Assembly: GCA_020055845.1 (NCBI GenBank) | Contig: JAGVIV010000001.1 | Span: 1 to 37,381 of the forward strand | DNA: 37,381 bases | Direction of reading: 5' to 3' | DNA from: Betaproteobacteria bacterium | GTDB taxonomy: Bacteria > Pseudomonadota > Gammaproteobacteria > Burkholderiales > Gallionellaceae | Shown here: positions 1 to 8,677 of the stretch, piece by piece | How the letters are laid out: each line of letters starts with the position of its first letter | Position numbering within the stretch: the stretch's first letter is position 1 | Program-made: the position numbers and the translations under genes | Notes under the pieces: generated by a model | What the model was told of the DNA's origin: nothing | Database searches by the model: none | What the model saw: the letters and a program-made list of their open reading frames with translations, nothing else

Positions 1-688
1 CTTGCAGTTTGAAATCATTGCCCAAGGGCTTGAGATCTTGCGGCATTGCCGCGATCAGTTGCTGCAAAGCACGGCGTTTGATTTCCAGGTCGCTCTGCAC
101 CGCAATCTGCTGCGCTCTGGTCAGGTCGGAGCGCGCCTGAGCTTCGAGGGTATCGGTGATCGTGGCGCTGCCTACTTCAAAATTGCGCTTGGCTTGTTCC
201 AGTTGTTCAGAGATGGCGGATTTTTGCGCTATGGCAAGTTGCACGCTGTCCTGCGCGATCAGCACATCAAAATAGGCTTGCGCCACACGCAGGATGAGAT
301 CCTGTCCCGCCTGCAAAAACTGCGCTTCGGAGATTGCGACCTGCAACTCCGATTCCGTATAAGCCAGCCAGTTCTGCTGGCGGAACAAAGGCTGCACCAG
401 CGTCACACCGGCACCGGAAGAGTTGTAGTTCAGCTGGCGCGAGCCAGTGGCGAAATCGATCTGGTTGTCGTAATAGGTCGAGCTGGCCGTCAGATTGACA
501 CTGGGCAACATGTTCGCCCGTCCCTGCGTCAGCTTTTCCCGCCCTGCTTGCTGTGCGGAACGCGCAGCGGCGAACACCGCATCCTGTCCCTGTGCCTCAT
601 GGTAAATATCCAGCAAATCCGCGCCCAGCGCGTGAGCCTGAACACCCAGTGCCAACAACACGGTTACGCTAATTTTAGAAAGTCTCAT
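1..688 (-). CDS. TolC-family outer membrane efflux protein (partial, 3' end outside window)
   Basis: Outer-membrane channel of a tripartite efflux pump. Reading the minus strand from ATG at 688 gives an open frame of 229 codons to the window edge. It starts with a clear signal peptide (MRLSKISV, a hydrophobic core, then VQAHA before LGADLL). The mature part is TolC-like: an early DLLDIYHEA stretch, an A-rich coiled helix, NLTASSTYYDN, TLVQPLFRQQNW, a long helix around AQAYFDVLIAQDS, and the EVGSATITDTLEAQARSD turn typical of the family. It lies 53 bases after the RND gene on the same strand, so it is the last known gene of the tetR-MFP-RND-TolC operon. Roughly the N-terminal half of a normal 420-470 residue protein is present. 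The family call is firm; the substrate is unknown. Confidence 0.88.
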   Translation of the reverse strand, partial: MRLSKISVTVLLALGVQAHALGADLLDIYHEAQGQDAVFAAARSAQQAGREKLTQGRANMLPSVNLTASSTYYDNQIDFATGSRQLNYNSSGAGVTLVQPLFRQQNWLAYTESELQVAISEAQFLQAGQDLILRVAQAYFDVLIAQDSVQLAIAQKSAISEQLEQAKRNFEVGSATITDTLEAQARSDLTRAQQIAVQSDLEIKRRALQQLIAAMPQDLKPLGNDFKLQ

Positions 689-741
689 CGTCTGCTCCAA
701 TATAAAAAATCACTCAATACCCTACTTACCAAAACTCCCGC

Positions 742-3700
742 TCAAGCCGCTCTGAATTTGTTGAACTTGGCGCGCATCCATTCGATACCGTCATCCACAT
801 AGGTGAACACCACCGGAATTACAAGCAGACTCAGGAAGGTCGAAGTGATCAACCCGCCGATCACCACGATGGCCATGGGGGCACGGAAACTACCGTCGCC
901 CATGCCCATATCAAGCGCCACCGGCATCATGCCCGCTCCCATCGCCATAGTCGTCATCACGATCGGACGCGCGCGTTTTTTGCACGCATCAAGTAGCGCC
1001 TCGGTACGGTTCAGGCCGCGTTCGCGGCGCGAAACGATGGCATATTCCACCAGCAGAATAGAGTTCTTGGTGGCGATTCCCATGAGCATGATGATGCCAA
1101 TCATCGACGGCATCGAAATCGCGGTATGCGTAATGAACAACGCCATGAACGCGCCGGGGATGGACAGGATCAACGCCCACAGGATGGTGGCGGGCTGCAT
1201 GAAATCCTTGAACAACAGCACCAGCACGATATAGATGCACAACACACCGGTAAACATAGCGAGGCCGAAGCTGGCGAACAGCTCAATCATCATTTCGGCA
1301 TCGCCGACCGGCGCGATAGCCACACCCTCGGGCAGATTCTTCAGTGAAGGTAATGCCAGCGCGGCCTCCTGCACCTTGCCCAGCGGCTGTCCGGCCAATT
1401 CGACTTCAAACGTGACGTTACGTTGACGATCAAAGCGGTCGATCTGAGCCGGCCCGCTCTCCAGCGTGAGCGTCGCAACGTTACCCAGCATCACCGGACC
1501 GCGCGCACCCTGCACCACCAGACGCGACAGCAAGCCGATGTCTTCGCGTGCATCGTCGCGCAACTTGACGATGATGGGCAATTGCCGATCGGGCAGGTTG
1601 AGCTTGGCCAGCGACTGGTCGTAATCGCCGTTGGTCGCCACGCGCAGCGTCTCACCGATGGCGCTGGTAGTCACACCCAAATCCGCAGCCTTGGCAAAAT
1701 CGGGACGTACCACCACCTCAGGACGTAACACGCTGGAGTTGGACACCACGTTGCCGATACCGGGAATAGTACGCAGCTCCTGCCCCACCTTGAGCGCATG
1801 TTCGGTCAACTGTTTGCCGTTCTCGCTAGTCAACACGACCTGATATTTATCCGACGACGCTCCCAAGCCAACCTTTACGCGTACACCGGGCAACACCGCC
1901 ATCGCCTCGCGCAATTCATCCTCGATCTCCTGCTTGTGCTTGCTGCGCTCGTTCTTTGGCTTCAACTGGATAGACAGCGTCGCCTTGCGCGCTTCCGGCG
2001 CACCGGTCGGCTCGAAAGCGTTACCGCCGGTGGCTCCGCCGCCTATCGCGGTATAAACCAGTGTCACATCAGGATTCTGCATCACGATGTTGCGCGCCTG
2101 CTCGGCCAGCGCGTAGGTCTGCCCAAACTTGCTACCGGGCGGCAGAGTCAGACTAATCTGCGTCTGCGACAGATTGTCCTTTGGCTGGAACGCGGTAGGC
2201 AGCGTACCCGCCAACTGAAATGAACCGAAGAAAAACACGGCAGTGGCAAGCAGCGTCTTGATGCGATTGTTCAGACACCATTGCGCCCAGACCAAATATA
2301 TCTCAAGCCACTTCGGCGTGGGATGCGCCTCACGCGGACGCAGGATATAGGCAGACATCATCGGTGTCAGCAGACGCGCCACCACCAGCGAAAAGATCAC
2401 CGCCACGGCGGCGGTCCAGCCAAACTGCACGAAGAACTTGCCCGGGATTCCGCTCATAAACGCGGTCGGCAAGAACACCGCCACCAGCGTAAAGGTGGTT
2501 GCGATTACCGCCATACCAATCTCGTCGGCGGCTTCCATGGCTGCCTGATACGGCGTCTTGCCCATTTCGAGGTGACGCATGATGTTCTCGATCTCGACGA
2601 TAGCATCGTCCACCAGCACCCCCACCACCAGCGACAGAGCCAGCAGCGTCACCATATTGACGGTGAAACCAAACAGGTACATCAGCGCGAAGGTGGGAAT
2701 CACGGCCAACGGCAGCGCGGTTGCAGCCACAATGGTGGCGCGCGTATTGCGCAGGAAAAAGATCACCACAATCACCGCCAGCAGCGCACCCTCAAAGATC
2801 ATCTCCATCGAGCCCTTGTAGGTCTCGTACACCTGATCGACCGTATTGAACACCTTCTCCACTGTCATCTCTGGATGCGTCTGCTTCAACCTCTCCAGCA
2901 CCTTACTGACGCCGTCAGCCACAGCCACGTCACCCGCACCGATTGAGCGCACAATCTCGAAACCGACCACCTGCTTGCCGTTGTGCAGCGCTGCAGAGCG
3001 CCGTTCGGCGATGGTATCGCTCACGATCGCCACCTGGTCTAGACGCACGCGCCGTCCATCGCGCATACTGATTTCCATTTGCCCCAACTGCTCTGCGGTT
3101 TGCACGGTCGCCACCGTACGCACGGCCTGCTCCATACCTCCCAAGTCGGTACGTCCGCCCGGTGCTTCCTGCTGAATTTGGCGCAACTGGCCGGAGACTT
3201 CAGCGGCAGTGAGATTCAAGGCCAACAGCTTGGTCGGATCGAGTTCGACGCGCACCTGCCGCGTCACACCGCCGACACGGCTCACCGCACCCACCCCCTT
3301 CACACCAAGCAACAGCTTGGTGATGTTGTTATCCACGAACCAGGACAACTCCTCCTCGCTCATATTCGGCGACGAGATGGTGTAAGTGAGAATAGGTTTG
3401 CCGCTCAATTCCACCTTGCTGATTACCGGATCGAGCATCTCCTTGGGCAGATCGCTGCGGATACGCGAGATAGCGGAACGCACATCCTCCAGCGCCGCGT
3501 GCGAATCGCGCTCCAGACGAAATTCGGCGGAGATAATTGCCGAACCGTCTTTGACCTGGGTGTAGATGTGTTTGAGCCCCTGCGAACTGGCCAGCGCGTT
3601 CTCAATCTTACGCACCACTTCGGTTTCCATCTGGTCGGGTGATGCGCCGGGCATTGATGCCGTCACCGTCACCGTCGGCAGATCGATATCAGGAAACATC

Positions 3701-3804
3701 TGTATCTTCATAGCCTTGAATGCCATGATACCTAGGAAGGTGAGCATGGCGAATCCCAGCAGTGCAGGGATGGGGTTACGGATAGACCAGGCGGAAATAT
3801 TCAT
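742..3804 (-). CDS. RND efflux pump permease, HAE-1 type (AcrB/MdtB-like)
   Basis: Inner-membrane proton-driven drug efflux subunit, 1020 residues (AcrB is 1049). The N-terminus has the first membrane helix followed by FPDIDLPTVTV and PGASPDQMETEV, the usual start of the first porter domain. The central membrane block carries LVDDAIVEIENI with the paired proton-relay aspartates at about 399-400. The second half repeats the pattern, ending in GIIMLMGIATKNSILLVEYA and a last helix at about 990-1010. DIDLP and the paired aspartates fit multidrug (HAE) rather than metal (HME) pumps. The ATG lies two bases after the stop of the membrane fusion gene, so translation is probably coupled. The substrate cannot be told from the sequence. 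Confidence 0.95.
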   Translation of the reverse strand: MNISAWSIRNPIPALLGFAMLTFLGIMAFKAMKIQMFPDIDLPTVTVTASMPGASPDQMETEVVRKIENALASSQGLKHIYTQVKDGSAIISAEFRLERDSHAALEDVRSAISRIRSDLPKEMLDPVISKVELSGKPILTYTISSPNMSEEELSWFVDNNITKLLLGVKGVGAVSRVGGVTRQVRVELDPTKLLALNLTAAEVSGQLRQIQQEAPGGRTDLGGMEQAVRTVATVQTAEQLGQMEISMRDGRRVRLDQVAIVSDTIAERRSAALHNGKQVVGFEIVRSIGAGDVAVADGVSKVLERLKQTHPEMTVEKVFNTVDQVYETYKGSMEMIFEGALLAVIVVIFFLRNTRATIVAATALPLAVIPTFALMYLFGFTVNMVTLLALSLVVGVLVDDAIVEIENIMRHLEMGKTPYQAAMEAADEIGMAVIATTFTLVAVFLPTAFMSGIPGKFFVQFGWTAAVAVIFSLVVARLLTPMMSAYILRPREAHPTPKWLEIYLVWAQWCLNNRIKTLLATAVFFFGSFQLAGTLPTAFQPKDNLSQTQISLTLPPGSKFGQTYALAEQARNIVMQNPDVTLVYTAIGGGATGGNAFEPTGAPEARKATLSIQLKPKNERSKHKQEIEDELREAMAVLPGVRVKVGLGASSDKYQVVLTSENGKQLTEHALKVGQELRTIPGIGNVVSNSSVLRPEVVVRPDFAKAADLGVTTSAIGETLRVATNGDYDQSLAKLNLPDRQLPIIVKLRDDAREDIGLLSRLVVQGARGPVMLGNVATLTLESGPAQIDRFDRQRNVTFEVELAGQPLGKVQEAALALPSLKNLPEGVAIAPVGDAEMMIELFASFGLAMFTGVLCIYIVLVLLFKDFMQPATILWALILSIPGAFMALFITHTAISMPSMIGIIMLMGIATKNSILLVEYAIVSRRERGLNRTEALLDACKKRARPIVMTTMAMGAGMMPVALDMGMGDGSFRAPMAIVVIGGLITSTFLSLLVIPVVFTYVDDGIEWMRAKFNKFRAA

Positions 3805-3806
3805 AA

Positions 3807-4799
3807 TTAACCTTTCACCACTTGCACGACATCGCCTTCGGACAAAAATGCACCGCCCGTCTCAACTACAGGCTCGTCCGCCTTCAGCCCCTGCTTGATT
3901 TCGATGCGGTCGCCGCTGCGCTGCCCCACTTTCACGGCACGCTCATGCACATGATTGTCCGCTCCCACCATCAGCACATAGGTCATGCTGGCGCGTTGCA
4001 GCACGGCCGATTGCGGCAGCGAAGGCAATGTCTTGCGGCCACCGCTCACGTCGAAAGTGCCGCGCGCAAAAGCCCCCGCGATGATATCCCGGCTATCGGA
4101 AATACTGACCAGCACATAACCGTAACGTGTCTGCGCATTCACCGATGGCGAAATCGCGCGCACTGTCCCGCGAATAACGCGCCCTTCGCCCAGCGTGATC
4201 TCGGCACTCATGCCTTTGCGAATCAGCATCAATTCATCCGCAGTTAATTCGGCGCGCCACTCTAGGCGACCTTTGCGTATCAGTCTGAACAGTTCAGCGC
4301 CCGACTGAGGAGACGACCCAACGTTGGCATTCGCCGCCGAGATGATGCCGGAGTCCGGTGCCACGATACGTCCCTGCGGAGCGGACGAGTCCGCTGTGGC
4401 ATCACTTGCGCGCGCAAAGTTATCCAGTGTCACCAGCACATCTCCCTGTTGCACGTGATCGCCTATGCTCACATTCACTTCGGCAATGCGCAGGCCCTGA
4501 ACTTGCGCGCTGATGATGGCTTCCTGCCAGGGCAGGATGCTGCCATTCGCCGCCAACACACGCCCCCACTTAACGTCATGCAGCACCGTGGTGCGCACGG
4601 TCAGCGCGGGACGGCTCACCACGGGAGCTGGAGCCGCCGATTCGGCCTTACTATTTCCCGCGTACCAGACAGCCCCTCCCACCAACAGCAAGCCGGACAC
4701 TGCGATTTTGAGTAAAGGGCGATATTGTTTGATGCCTGTGTTCATGGCTATTTTTCCTTTCAAAGCATTGCTATTGTGTGTTTGGAATTGATCGTTCAT
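3807..4799 (-). CDS. Efflux periplasmic adaptor (HlyD/AcrA-type membrane fusion protein)
   Basis: Periplasmic adaptor linking the RND pump to TolC. One N-terminal membrane anchor (about residues 28-47, LLKIAVSGLLLVGGAVWYAG) is followed by the two half-lipoyl motifs (AQVQGLRIAEVNVSIGDHVQQGD and APDSGIISAANANVG), a beta-barrel with ITLGEGRVIRGTVRAISPSV, and a short C-terminal domain. The hairpin between the lipoyl halves is very short, so the protein is compact (330 residues). Two starts are plausible. The ATG at 4799 overlaps the tetR stop as ATGA with a GGAGG-rich site upstream. The internal ATG at 4745 (MNTGIKQYR) has AAGGAAA nine bases upstream. Both keep the anchor. The operon order TetR-MFP-RND-TolC supports the role. 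Confidence 0.92.
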   Translation of the reverse strand: MNDQFQTHNSNALKGKIAMNTGIKQYRPLLKIAVSGLLLVGGAVWYAGNSKAESAAPAPVVSRPALTVRTTVLHDVKWGRVLAANGSILPWQEAIISAQVQGLRIAEVNVSIGDHVQQGDVLVTLDNFARASDATADSSAPQGRIVAPDSGIISAANANVGSSPQSGAELFRLIRKGRLEWRAELTADELMLIRKGMSAEITLGEGRVIRGTVRAISPSVNAQTRYGYVLVSISDSRDIIAGAFARGTFDVSGGRKTLPSLPQSAVLQRASMTYVLMVGADNHVHERAVKVGQRSGDRIEIKQGLKADEPVVETGGAFLSEGDVVQVVKG

Positions 4800-5509
4800 T
4801 TTTTCTCCCCTCCGCTGGTGCGGCGTTTTCGTTCAGCCTCGATCAGTGCCACGGCATAGTCCACCAAGCGCTGCGCCATCGATTCTCTGGCTTTCTGCCC
4901 ATCGATCAGATACGGCGCAAAATGTTCGATAGCCGCGCGATTGTGGAAATAAACCGCCGCCAGACCGACCACGGCAAAAGACAGGCGATCCACTTCCACA
5001 TCTGCCTGTTCCAAGCCGAATTCTTTGCACAACAAAGTCAGCATCTTCTCGTGATTGGGACGAAAAGCCTGCACCATGGCATCGCCCAAAACCCCGCTGG
5101 GTTCGGCCTCCTCGCGCGCATGCAAGCGCATGAACAGTTGCATCATCGGATCCTCTTCGAGACTATCCGGAAAAAACCACGCGTAAAAAGAATGCAGCGC
5201 GTCCTGCAAAGGAACCTGAGTAATATCCAGCGTTGGAAACACATTGCACTCGCCCAGAAAAGGCAGGCGAAAAACCTCGCGGTACAACTCCGCCTTGTCA
5301 CCGTAGTAATAATGGATAGAAGCAAGATTGACCCCCGCACGGCGACAGATTTCGCGCGTAGTCGCCGCGTGGTAGCCCACCTCGGCAAACACCTCTGCAG
5401 CTGCCTGCAACAAGCGCCAGCGCGTCTCTTCCTGTGAAGTCGGCTGGTGTCCTAGCAGACGCTGTGCCGTCTTCAGCAACAAACAGGCTGTTTCTTTTTT
5501 TGCGCTCAT
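4796..5509 (-). CDS. TetR/AcrR-family repressor, CecR/DUF1956-like
   Basis: Transcriptional repressor, 237 residues. The helix-turn-helix lies at about residues 30-75 (AAAEVFAEVGYHAATTREICRRAGVNLASIHYYYGDKAELY), a very typical TetR N-domain in which HYYYGDKAEL is the recognition-helix end. The C-terminal ligand domain (FYAWFFPDSLEEDPMMQLFMRLHAREEAEPS) resembles the CecR/YbiH (DUF1956) group, whose E. coli member controls an efflux operon. It is the first gene of the efflux operon, overlaps the adaptor gene by four bases, and has a strong palindrome over its own promoter, so it probably represses itself and the pump until an inducer binds. The inducer is not known. Confidence 0.93.
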   Translation of the reverse strand: MSAKKETACLLLKTAQRLLGHQPTSQEETRWRLLQAAAEVFAEVGYHAATTREICRRAGVNLASIHYYYGDKAELYREVFRLPFLGECNVFPTLDITQVPLQDALHSFYAWFFPDSLEEDPMMQLFMRLHAREEAEPSGVLGDAMVQAFRPNHEKMLTLLCKEFGLEQADVEVDRLSFAVVGLAAVYFHNRAAIEHFAPYLIDGQKARESMAQRLVDYAVALIEAERKRRTSGGEKK

Positions 5510-5539
5510 GTTGGATTACTGGGGTGAAAAAGATAGCGC

Positions 5540-5580
5540 AGATTAATTCAGTCGCTTGATTAAGTCAATCGACTGAATTA
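5540..5580 (-). promoter_or_regulatory. Promoter with overlapping TetR-type operator
   Basis: The sequence holds a perfect 11-base inverted repeat, TAATTCAGTCG at 5544-5554 and CGACTGAATTA at 5570-5580, with a second, inner dyad (TTGA/TCAA) inside the 15-base spacer. On the minus strand a -35 box TTGACT (5563-5568) and a -10 box TAATCT (5540-5545) are 17 bases apart and lie within the palindrome, about 30 bases before the tetR start. A repressor bound here would block RNA polymerase directly. Assignment to the adjacent TetR protein is inferred from position. Confidence 0.8.
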
Positions 5581-5654
5581 TATTTTTCACCAAAATTAGC
5601 GCAGGGAGCTCGGCCTGAAAATACGGCCCCTATTCCCACGGAATACGACAGCTC

Positions 5655-6080
5655 TCAGACGATGGCGAACAGACGGTCGAAATTGGCAATCTCGAATTTA
5701 CTTTTAACGCTTCTGCTGATCGATGCCAGCAGCAGCGCTTTATTGGCGAGATGCGCGTTCTCTCTGAGCTCTAAAAGAAAGCCCAATGAAAAGCTATCTA
5801 TCGATTTCACTTCGGACAAATTCAGCACAATTTCCTTGATGGCAGCATCAGCAAGGCAGGATTTACACTTTTTTCTTAGCTCCAAAACTGACTCAAATGA
5901 GAGGTAACCCTTCAAGAAGACGGTCATCGTACTCTCTCGCATTACACATTCGACCGTCAGCTTGGTATATTTGAATATGTCCAATCGTGCCCCCTTCTCA
6001 ATGCTGCGGATAAATTTCCCCATCCTGTCTTCATGCCATATTCCATACTGAATATGGGCAATGAACGGCTTTAGCCACAC
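5655..6080 (-). CDS. STAS-domain protein (anti-sigma factor antagonist-like)
   Basis: A single STAS domain fills the C-terminal part: LKGYLSFESVLELRKKC, then IVLNLSEVKSIDSFSLGFLLELRE. The SIDSFSLGFL segment aligns with the DSxGL motif around the phosphorylatable serine of SpoIIAA/RsbV. This suggests a partner-switching role, but no cognate serine kinase or PP2C phosphatase lies in the window. The start is uncertain. The longest frame opens with GTG at 6080 without a good ribosome site; ATG at 6023 is an alternative that still includes the first strand of the domain. The upstream DNA is AT-richer than average and separates it from a divergent Crp-like regulator. A second STAS gene is at 20110. 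Confidence 0.7.
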   Translation of the reverse strand: MWLKPFIAHIQYGIWHEDRMGKFIRSIEKGARLDIFKYTKLTVECVMRESTMTVFLKGYLSFESVLELRKKCKSCLADAAIKEIVLNLSEVKSIDSFSLGFLLELRENAHLANKALLLASISRSVKSKFEIANFDRLFAIV

Positions 6081-6300
6081 CTTAGCGTAATACGCCTGAT
6101 TCCTTTGTCATCTCTATCACACAGGACATAAATTTTTTCATTTCCCGACCCAACATCCGCGCCTAGCCAGCAAAAAACCATATTCATGACAAGGAGATAT
6201 ACAGCTTAAGAGATTGACCGACAGGCGAATATTATCCCCTACTGACGCGTCAAAGCATATTAAAATAGTCGGACATAATCTCTCTAGAGATGGAGCTATC

Positions 6301-7059
6301 GTGATTAATGACGACAAGTGCCCCAAGCTGAAACTCAACACCCTGCTCAGTTCACTTGCAGCGGATGAATGTGAATCAATCTGCCGCAAACTGGAACCAG
6401 TACAGTTGAACTATGGCGAAGAGATACATGATTCCAAAAAAATCATCTTTCCCCTGAGTTGCGCGCTGGCTTTGTCCAGCACCAGCATAGATGGCGACAA
6501 TATCGCACTGGCTGTCATCGGCAGCGAAGGCTTGTCAGGGATAAACAATTTCTTAAGCGACACGCCCTTGCCCGGACTGACCACGGTCATCATTCCCGGC
6601 ATGGCAATGCAAGTCGATTACGATATTCTGCGACACGAGGTCGGCAGCGATTCGGATTTCACTTCACGCTTGCTGAGTTACACCCAATATCTGCTACTCT
6701 CGATCTCGCAACTGAGTCACTGCAACCAGCGCCACAATATCGTGCAGCGCGTGAGCAGAACGATATTGCAACTGAGAACTATCGTGGAGTCAGACCGGGT
6801 GCCTATCACCCATGAAATGCTTGCTTATATCCTCGGCGTGCGCAGAGAGGTGGTGACCAATACCACGATCAAACTGCGGGCGGAAGGTGCCATCAGTTAC
6901 AGCCGCGGAGTCATCCAGATTCAGGATCACTCGACTCTGACGCACTTGAGTTGCTCATGTGAACAGTTGTCCAAAACCCACTTCGAAAATCTGTTCCACA
7001 AAAGCCTGCGGGCGCAGAACATCAGCTTATGCCAACAGGCCGAATCCGCTATCTCATAG
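6301..7059 (+). CDS. Crp/Fnr-family transcriptional regulator
   Basis: A regulator of 252 residues from the GTG at 6301, which has GGAG five bases upstream. A longer frame opens at TTG 6214, with an AAGGAG at 6191 that is too far away to serve it. The N-terminal half is a degenerate cyclic-nucleotide-binding fold (NTLLSSLAADECESICRKLEPVQL, then IFPLSCALAL and ALAVIGSEGLSGI), as in the common 'IVGNEGLVGI' subgroup. No cAMP phosphate-binding arginine cassette or Fnr cysteine cluster is evident. The C-terminus is a winged helix (ITHEMLAYILGVRREVVTNTTIKLRAEGAISYSRGVIQI) of HTH_Crp type. The signal it senses and its targets are unknown. Confidence 0.82.
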   Translation: MINDDKCPKLKLNTLLSSLAADECESICRKLEPVQLNYGEEIHDSKKIIFPLSCALALSSTSIDGDNIALAVIGSEGLSGINNFLSDTPLPGLTTVIIPGMAMQVDYDILRHEVGSDSDFTSRLLSYTQYLLLSISQLSHCNQRHNIVQRVSRTILQLRTIVESDRVPITHEMLAYILGVRREVVTNTTIKLRAEGAISYSRGVIQIQDHSTLTHLSCSCEQLSKTHFENLFHKSLRAQNISLCQQAESAIS

Positions 7060-7062
7060 CGG
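7046..7062. terminator. Possible terminator hairpin between convergent genes
   Basis: CCGCTAT (7046-7052) and ATAGCGG (7056-7062) form a seven-base stem with a three-base loop across the stop codon of the Crp-like gene, 36 bases before the end of convergent greB. There is no run of T on either side, so intrinsic termination is uncertain. Confidence 0.35.
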
Positions 7063-7097
7063 CTTGAATTATCGGGAGCTAGCCCTTATCGACACAG

Positions 7098-7661
7098 TCA
7101 CCGATCGATGCTCTGATAACACACCTCGACCACCACCAGCTCTTCAACCCCGCCCGGCAACTGCAGCAACACCGTGTCATCCACCCGCGTCTTAAGTAAG
7201 GTGCGCGCCAACGGCGACACCCAACTGATATGTCCCTTGCCCGCATCCGCCTCGTCGACACCGACGATGCTATAGCTACGTTCCACACCGTCCCCATGGC
7301 AGACCGTGACCGTCGCGCCGAAAAACACCTGCTCGCAACCCTGGCGTAACGAGGGATCAATCACCTCGGAATTTTCCATGCGTTTGGCGAGAAAACGCAA
7401 CCTGCGGTCAATCTCGCGCAGACGCCTCTTGCCGTAGATATAGTCACCATTCTCCGAGCGGTCGCCATTACCGGCGGCCCATGACACCGTCTGCACCGTC
7501 GTGGGACGCTCCACGTCCAGCAAATGCATATACTCTTCTTTCAGAGCGCGATAACCCGCCGGGGTCATATAGTTTTTCGTCCCCGCGGGAATAGCCGGCA
7601 GCGGCGACAACTCATCATCATCGTCGGCATCGTCGTTCTCGCGGGTAAATGCTTTACTCAT
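7098..7661 (-). CDS. greB: Transcription elongation factor GreB
   Basis: Cytoplasmic RNA polymerase-binding factor that stimulates transcript cleavage in backtracked complexes. The 187-residue protein has an acidic N-terminal extension (DDADDDDE), then the GreA/B coiled coil (MTPAGYRALKEEYMHLLDVERP, with GDRSENGDYIYGKRRLREIDRRLRFL at the tip carrying the acidic/aromatic GDRSENGDY residues) and the globular FKBP-like C-domain (VDEADAGKGHISWVSPLARTLL). YIYGKRRLREIDRR is the GreB-type version of the coil. ATG at 7661 (MSKAF) is preferred to the TTG six bases upstream. It is convergent with the Crp-like gene and lies 33 bases downstream of the AEC transporter on the same strand. Confidence 0.93.
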   Translation of the reverse strand: MSKAFTRENDDADDDDELSPLPAIPAGTKNYMTPAGYRALKEEYMHLLDVERPTTVQTVSWAAGNGDRSENGDYIYGKRRLREIDRRLRFLAKRMENSEVIDPSLRQGCEQVFFGATVTVCHGDGVERSYSIVGVDEADAGKGHISWVSPLARTLLKTRVDDTVLLQLPGGVEELVVVEVCYQSIDR

Positions 7662-7694
7662 TATCAATTTTTCTTTCGCGATATTGCCGCCATC

Positions 7695-8600
7695 TCAAAC
7701 CGCACGCAAACACCACCACCATGCGCCCAGCGTGGCAAAGGAGAGCAACAAACCGACTGCCACCATCAATGCGGATAATTCGGGATCTAAATCATGCTCG
7801 GTGGCGATAATGGCGGCGGTGATCATGGGTGGCATGGCGGCCTCGAACAGCGTCACTTGTATCGCCGGCCCGTGCGCCCCTAACACTTGCACATACAAAA
7901 GATACATCAGCAAAGGAGCAAGCAACAATTTAAAGCCGAGTCCGAGTGCAAGATTCCGCATATTCCCCGCCAGATGCCCGGGACGCAGCTGCAAACCAAC
8001 AGAGACCAGCGCCAGAGGTGCCAAAGTATCACCCAAACGCTGAAGCAAGGTTGTCAACCAGGGCGCGTACTCCAGCGGAATCAATAACAACGCAACGAGC
8101 AGCGCGATAAACGGGGGGAACGTCGCGATACGCCGCACGATTACCGCAGCTCCCGGGCGTCCGCTCGAATAAATTCCCGCCACCGTAATACCCATAATAG
8201 ACAGCACCAGAAACGAACCCAGCTGATCCACGATGATGCCGCTCACGATACCCTCATGGCCGTAATACGCCTCTATCATCGGCAAACCGAAGAATGAAGT
8301 ATTACCTAGCCCCCCCGTGAGTACCAGCGCGCCAATGGTGGCGCGAGGCAGCTTCAGCCAGCGCCCCATCCAATGGAAGAAAACCGCGGCCATGGAAAAA
8401 CAAATCCATGCCATCGCAGCCATCAGCACAATATCGGCGCTGAGTTTTAAATCATGCAGATACAACAATGCCAGTGCGGGTAGGGAAATGTGGATGATAA
8501 AAGTGTTAAGTACCGCAGGGGCATGCTGAGGCATCCTTCCGCTCTGCCGCAAAAGGATACCAATCACAAAGGAAACGACAAGGAGTATTAAATTCGACAT
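7695..8600 (-). CDS. AEC-family (auxin efflux carrier-like) permease
   Basis: Inner-membrane transporter, 301 residues from ATG at 8600 (MSNLILLVVSF), the position fitting the first membrane helix. About ten hydrophobic segments are visible in two sets of five. The central GGLGNTSFFGLPMIEAYYG stretch and the second-half VSVGLQLRP and AAMPPMITAAIIA motifs are characteristic of the AEC/YfdV/MdcF family. Members carry organic acids or related anions, but no neighbouring catabolic gene suggests a substrate here. It shares a short divergent promoter region with the PilZ gene. Confidence 0.88.
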   Translation of the reverse strand: MSNLILLVVSFVIGILLRQSGRMPQHAPAVLNTFIIHISLPALALLYLHDLKLSADIVLMAAMAWICFSMAAVFFHWMGRWLKLPRATIGALVLTGGLGNTSFFGLPMIEAYYGHEGIVSGIIVDQLGSFLVLSIMGITVAGIYSSGRPGAAVIVRRIATFPPFIALLVALLLIPLEYAPWLTTLLQRLGDTLAPLALVSVGLQLRPGHLAGNMRNLALGLGFKLLLAPLLMYLLYVQVLGAHGPAIQVTLFEAAMPPMITAAIIATEHDLDPELSALMVAVGLLLSFATLGAWWWCLRAV

Positions 8601-8677
8601 CGACTGGCTTATACTTGCATCAATCCTTAAAGAGAACACGGAACACAAACCATTGGCATCAAATCACTCGCACAACC

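Noticed and set aside
2-802. 266-codon open frame on the plus strand at the left edge
   Set aside because: The minus strand here encodes a clear TolC-family protein with signal peptide in an efflux operon.
6191-6216. Strong AAGGAG at 6191 as the ribosome site of the Crp-like gene
   Set aside because: The nearest in-frame start (TTG 6214) is 17 bases away, too far; GTG at 6301 has a properly spaced GGAG and fits the usual family N-terminus.
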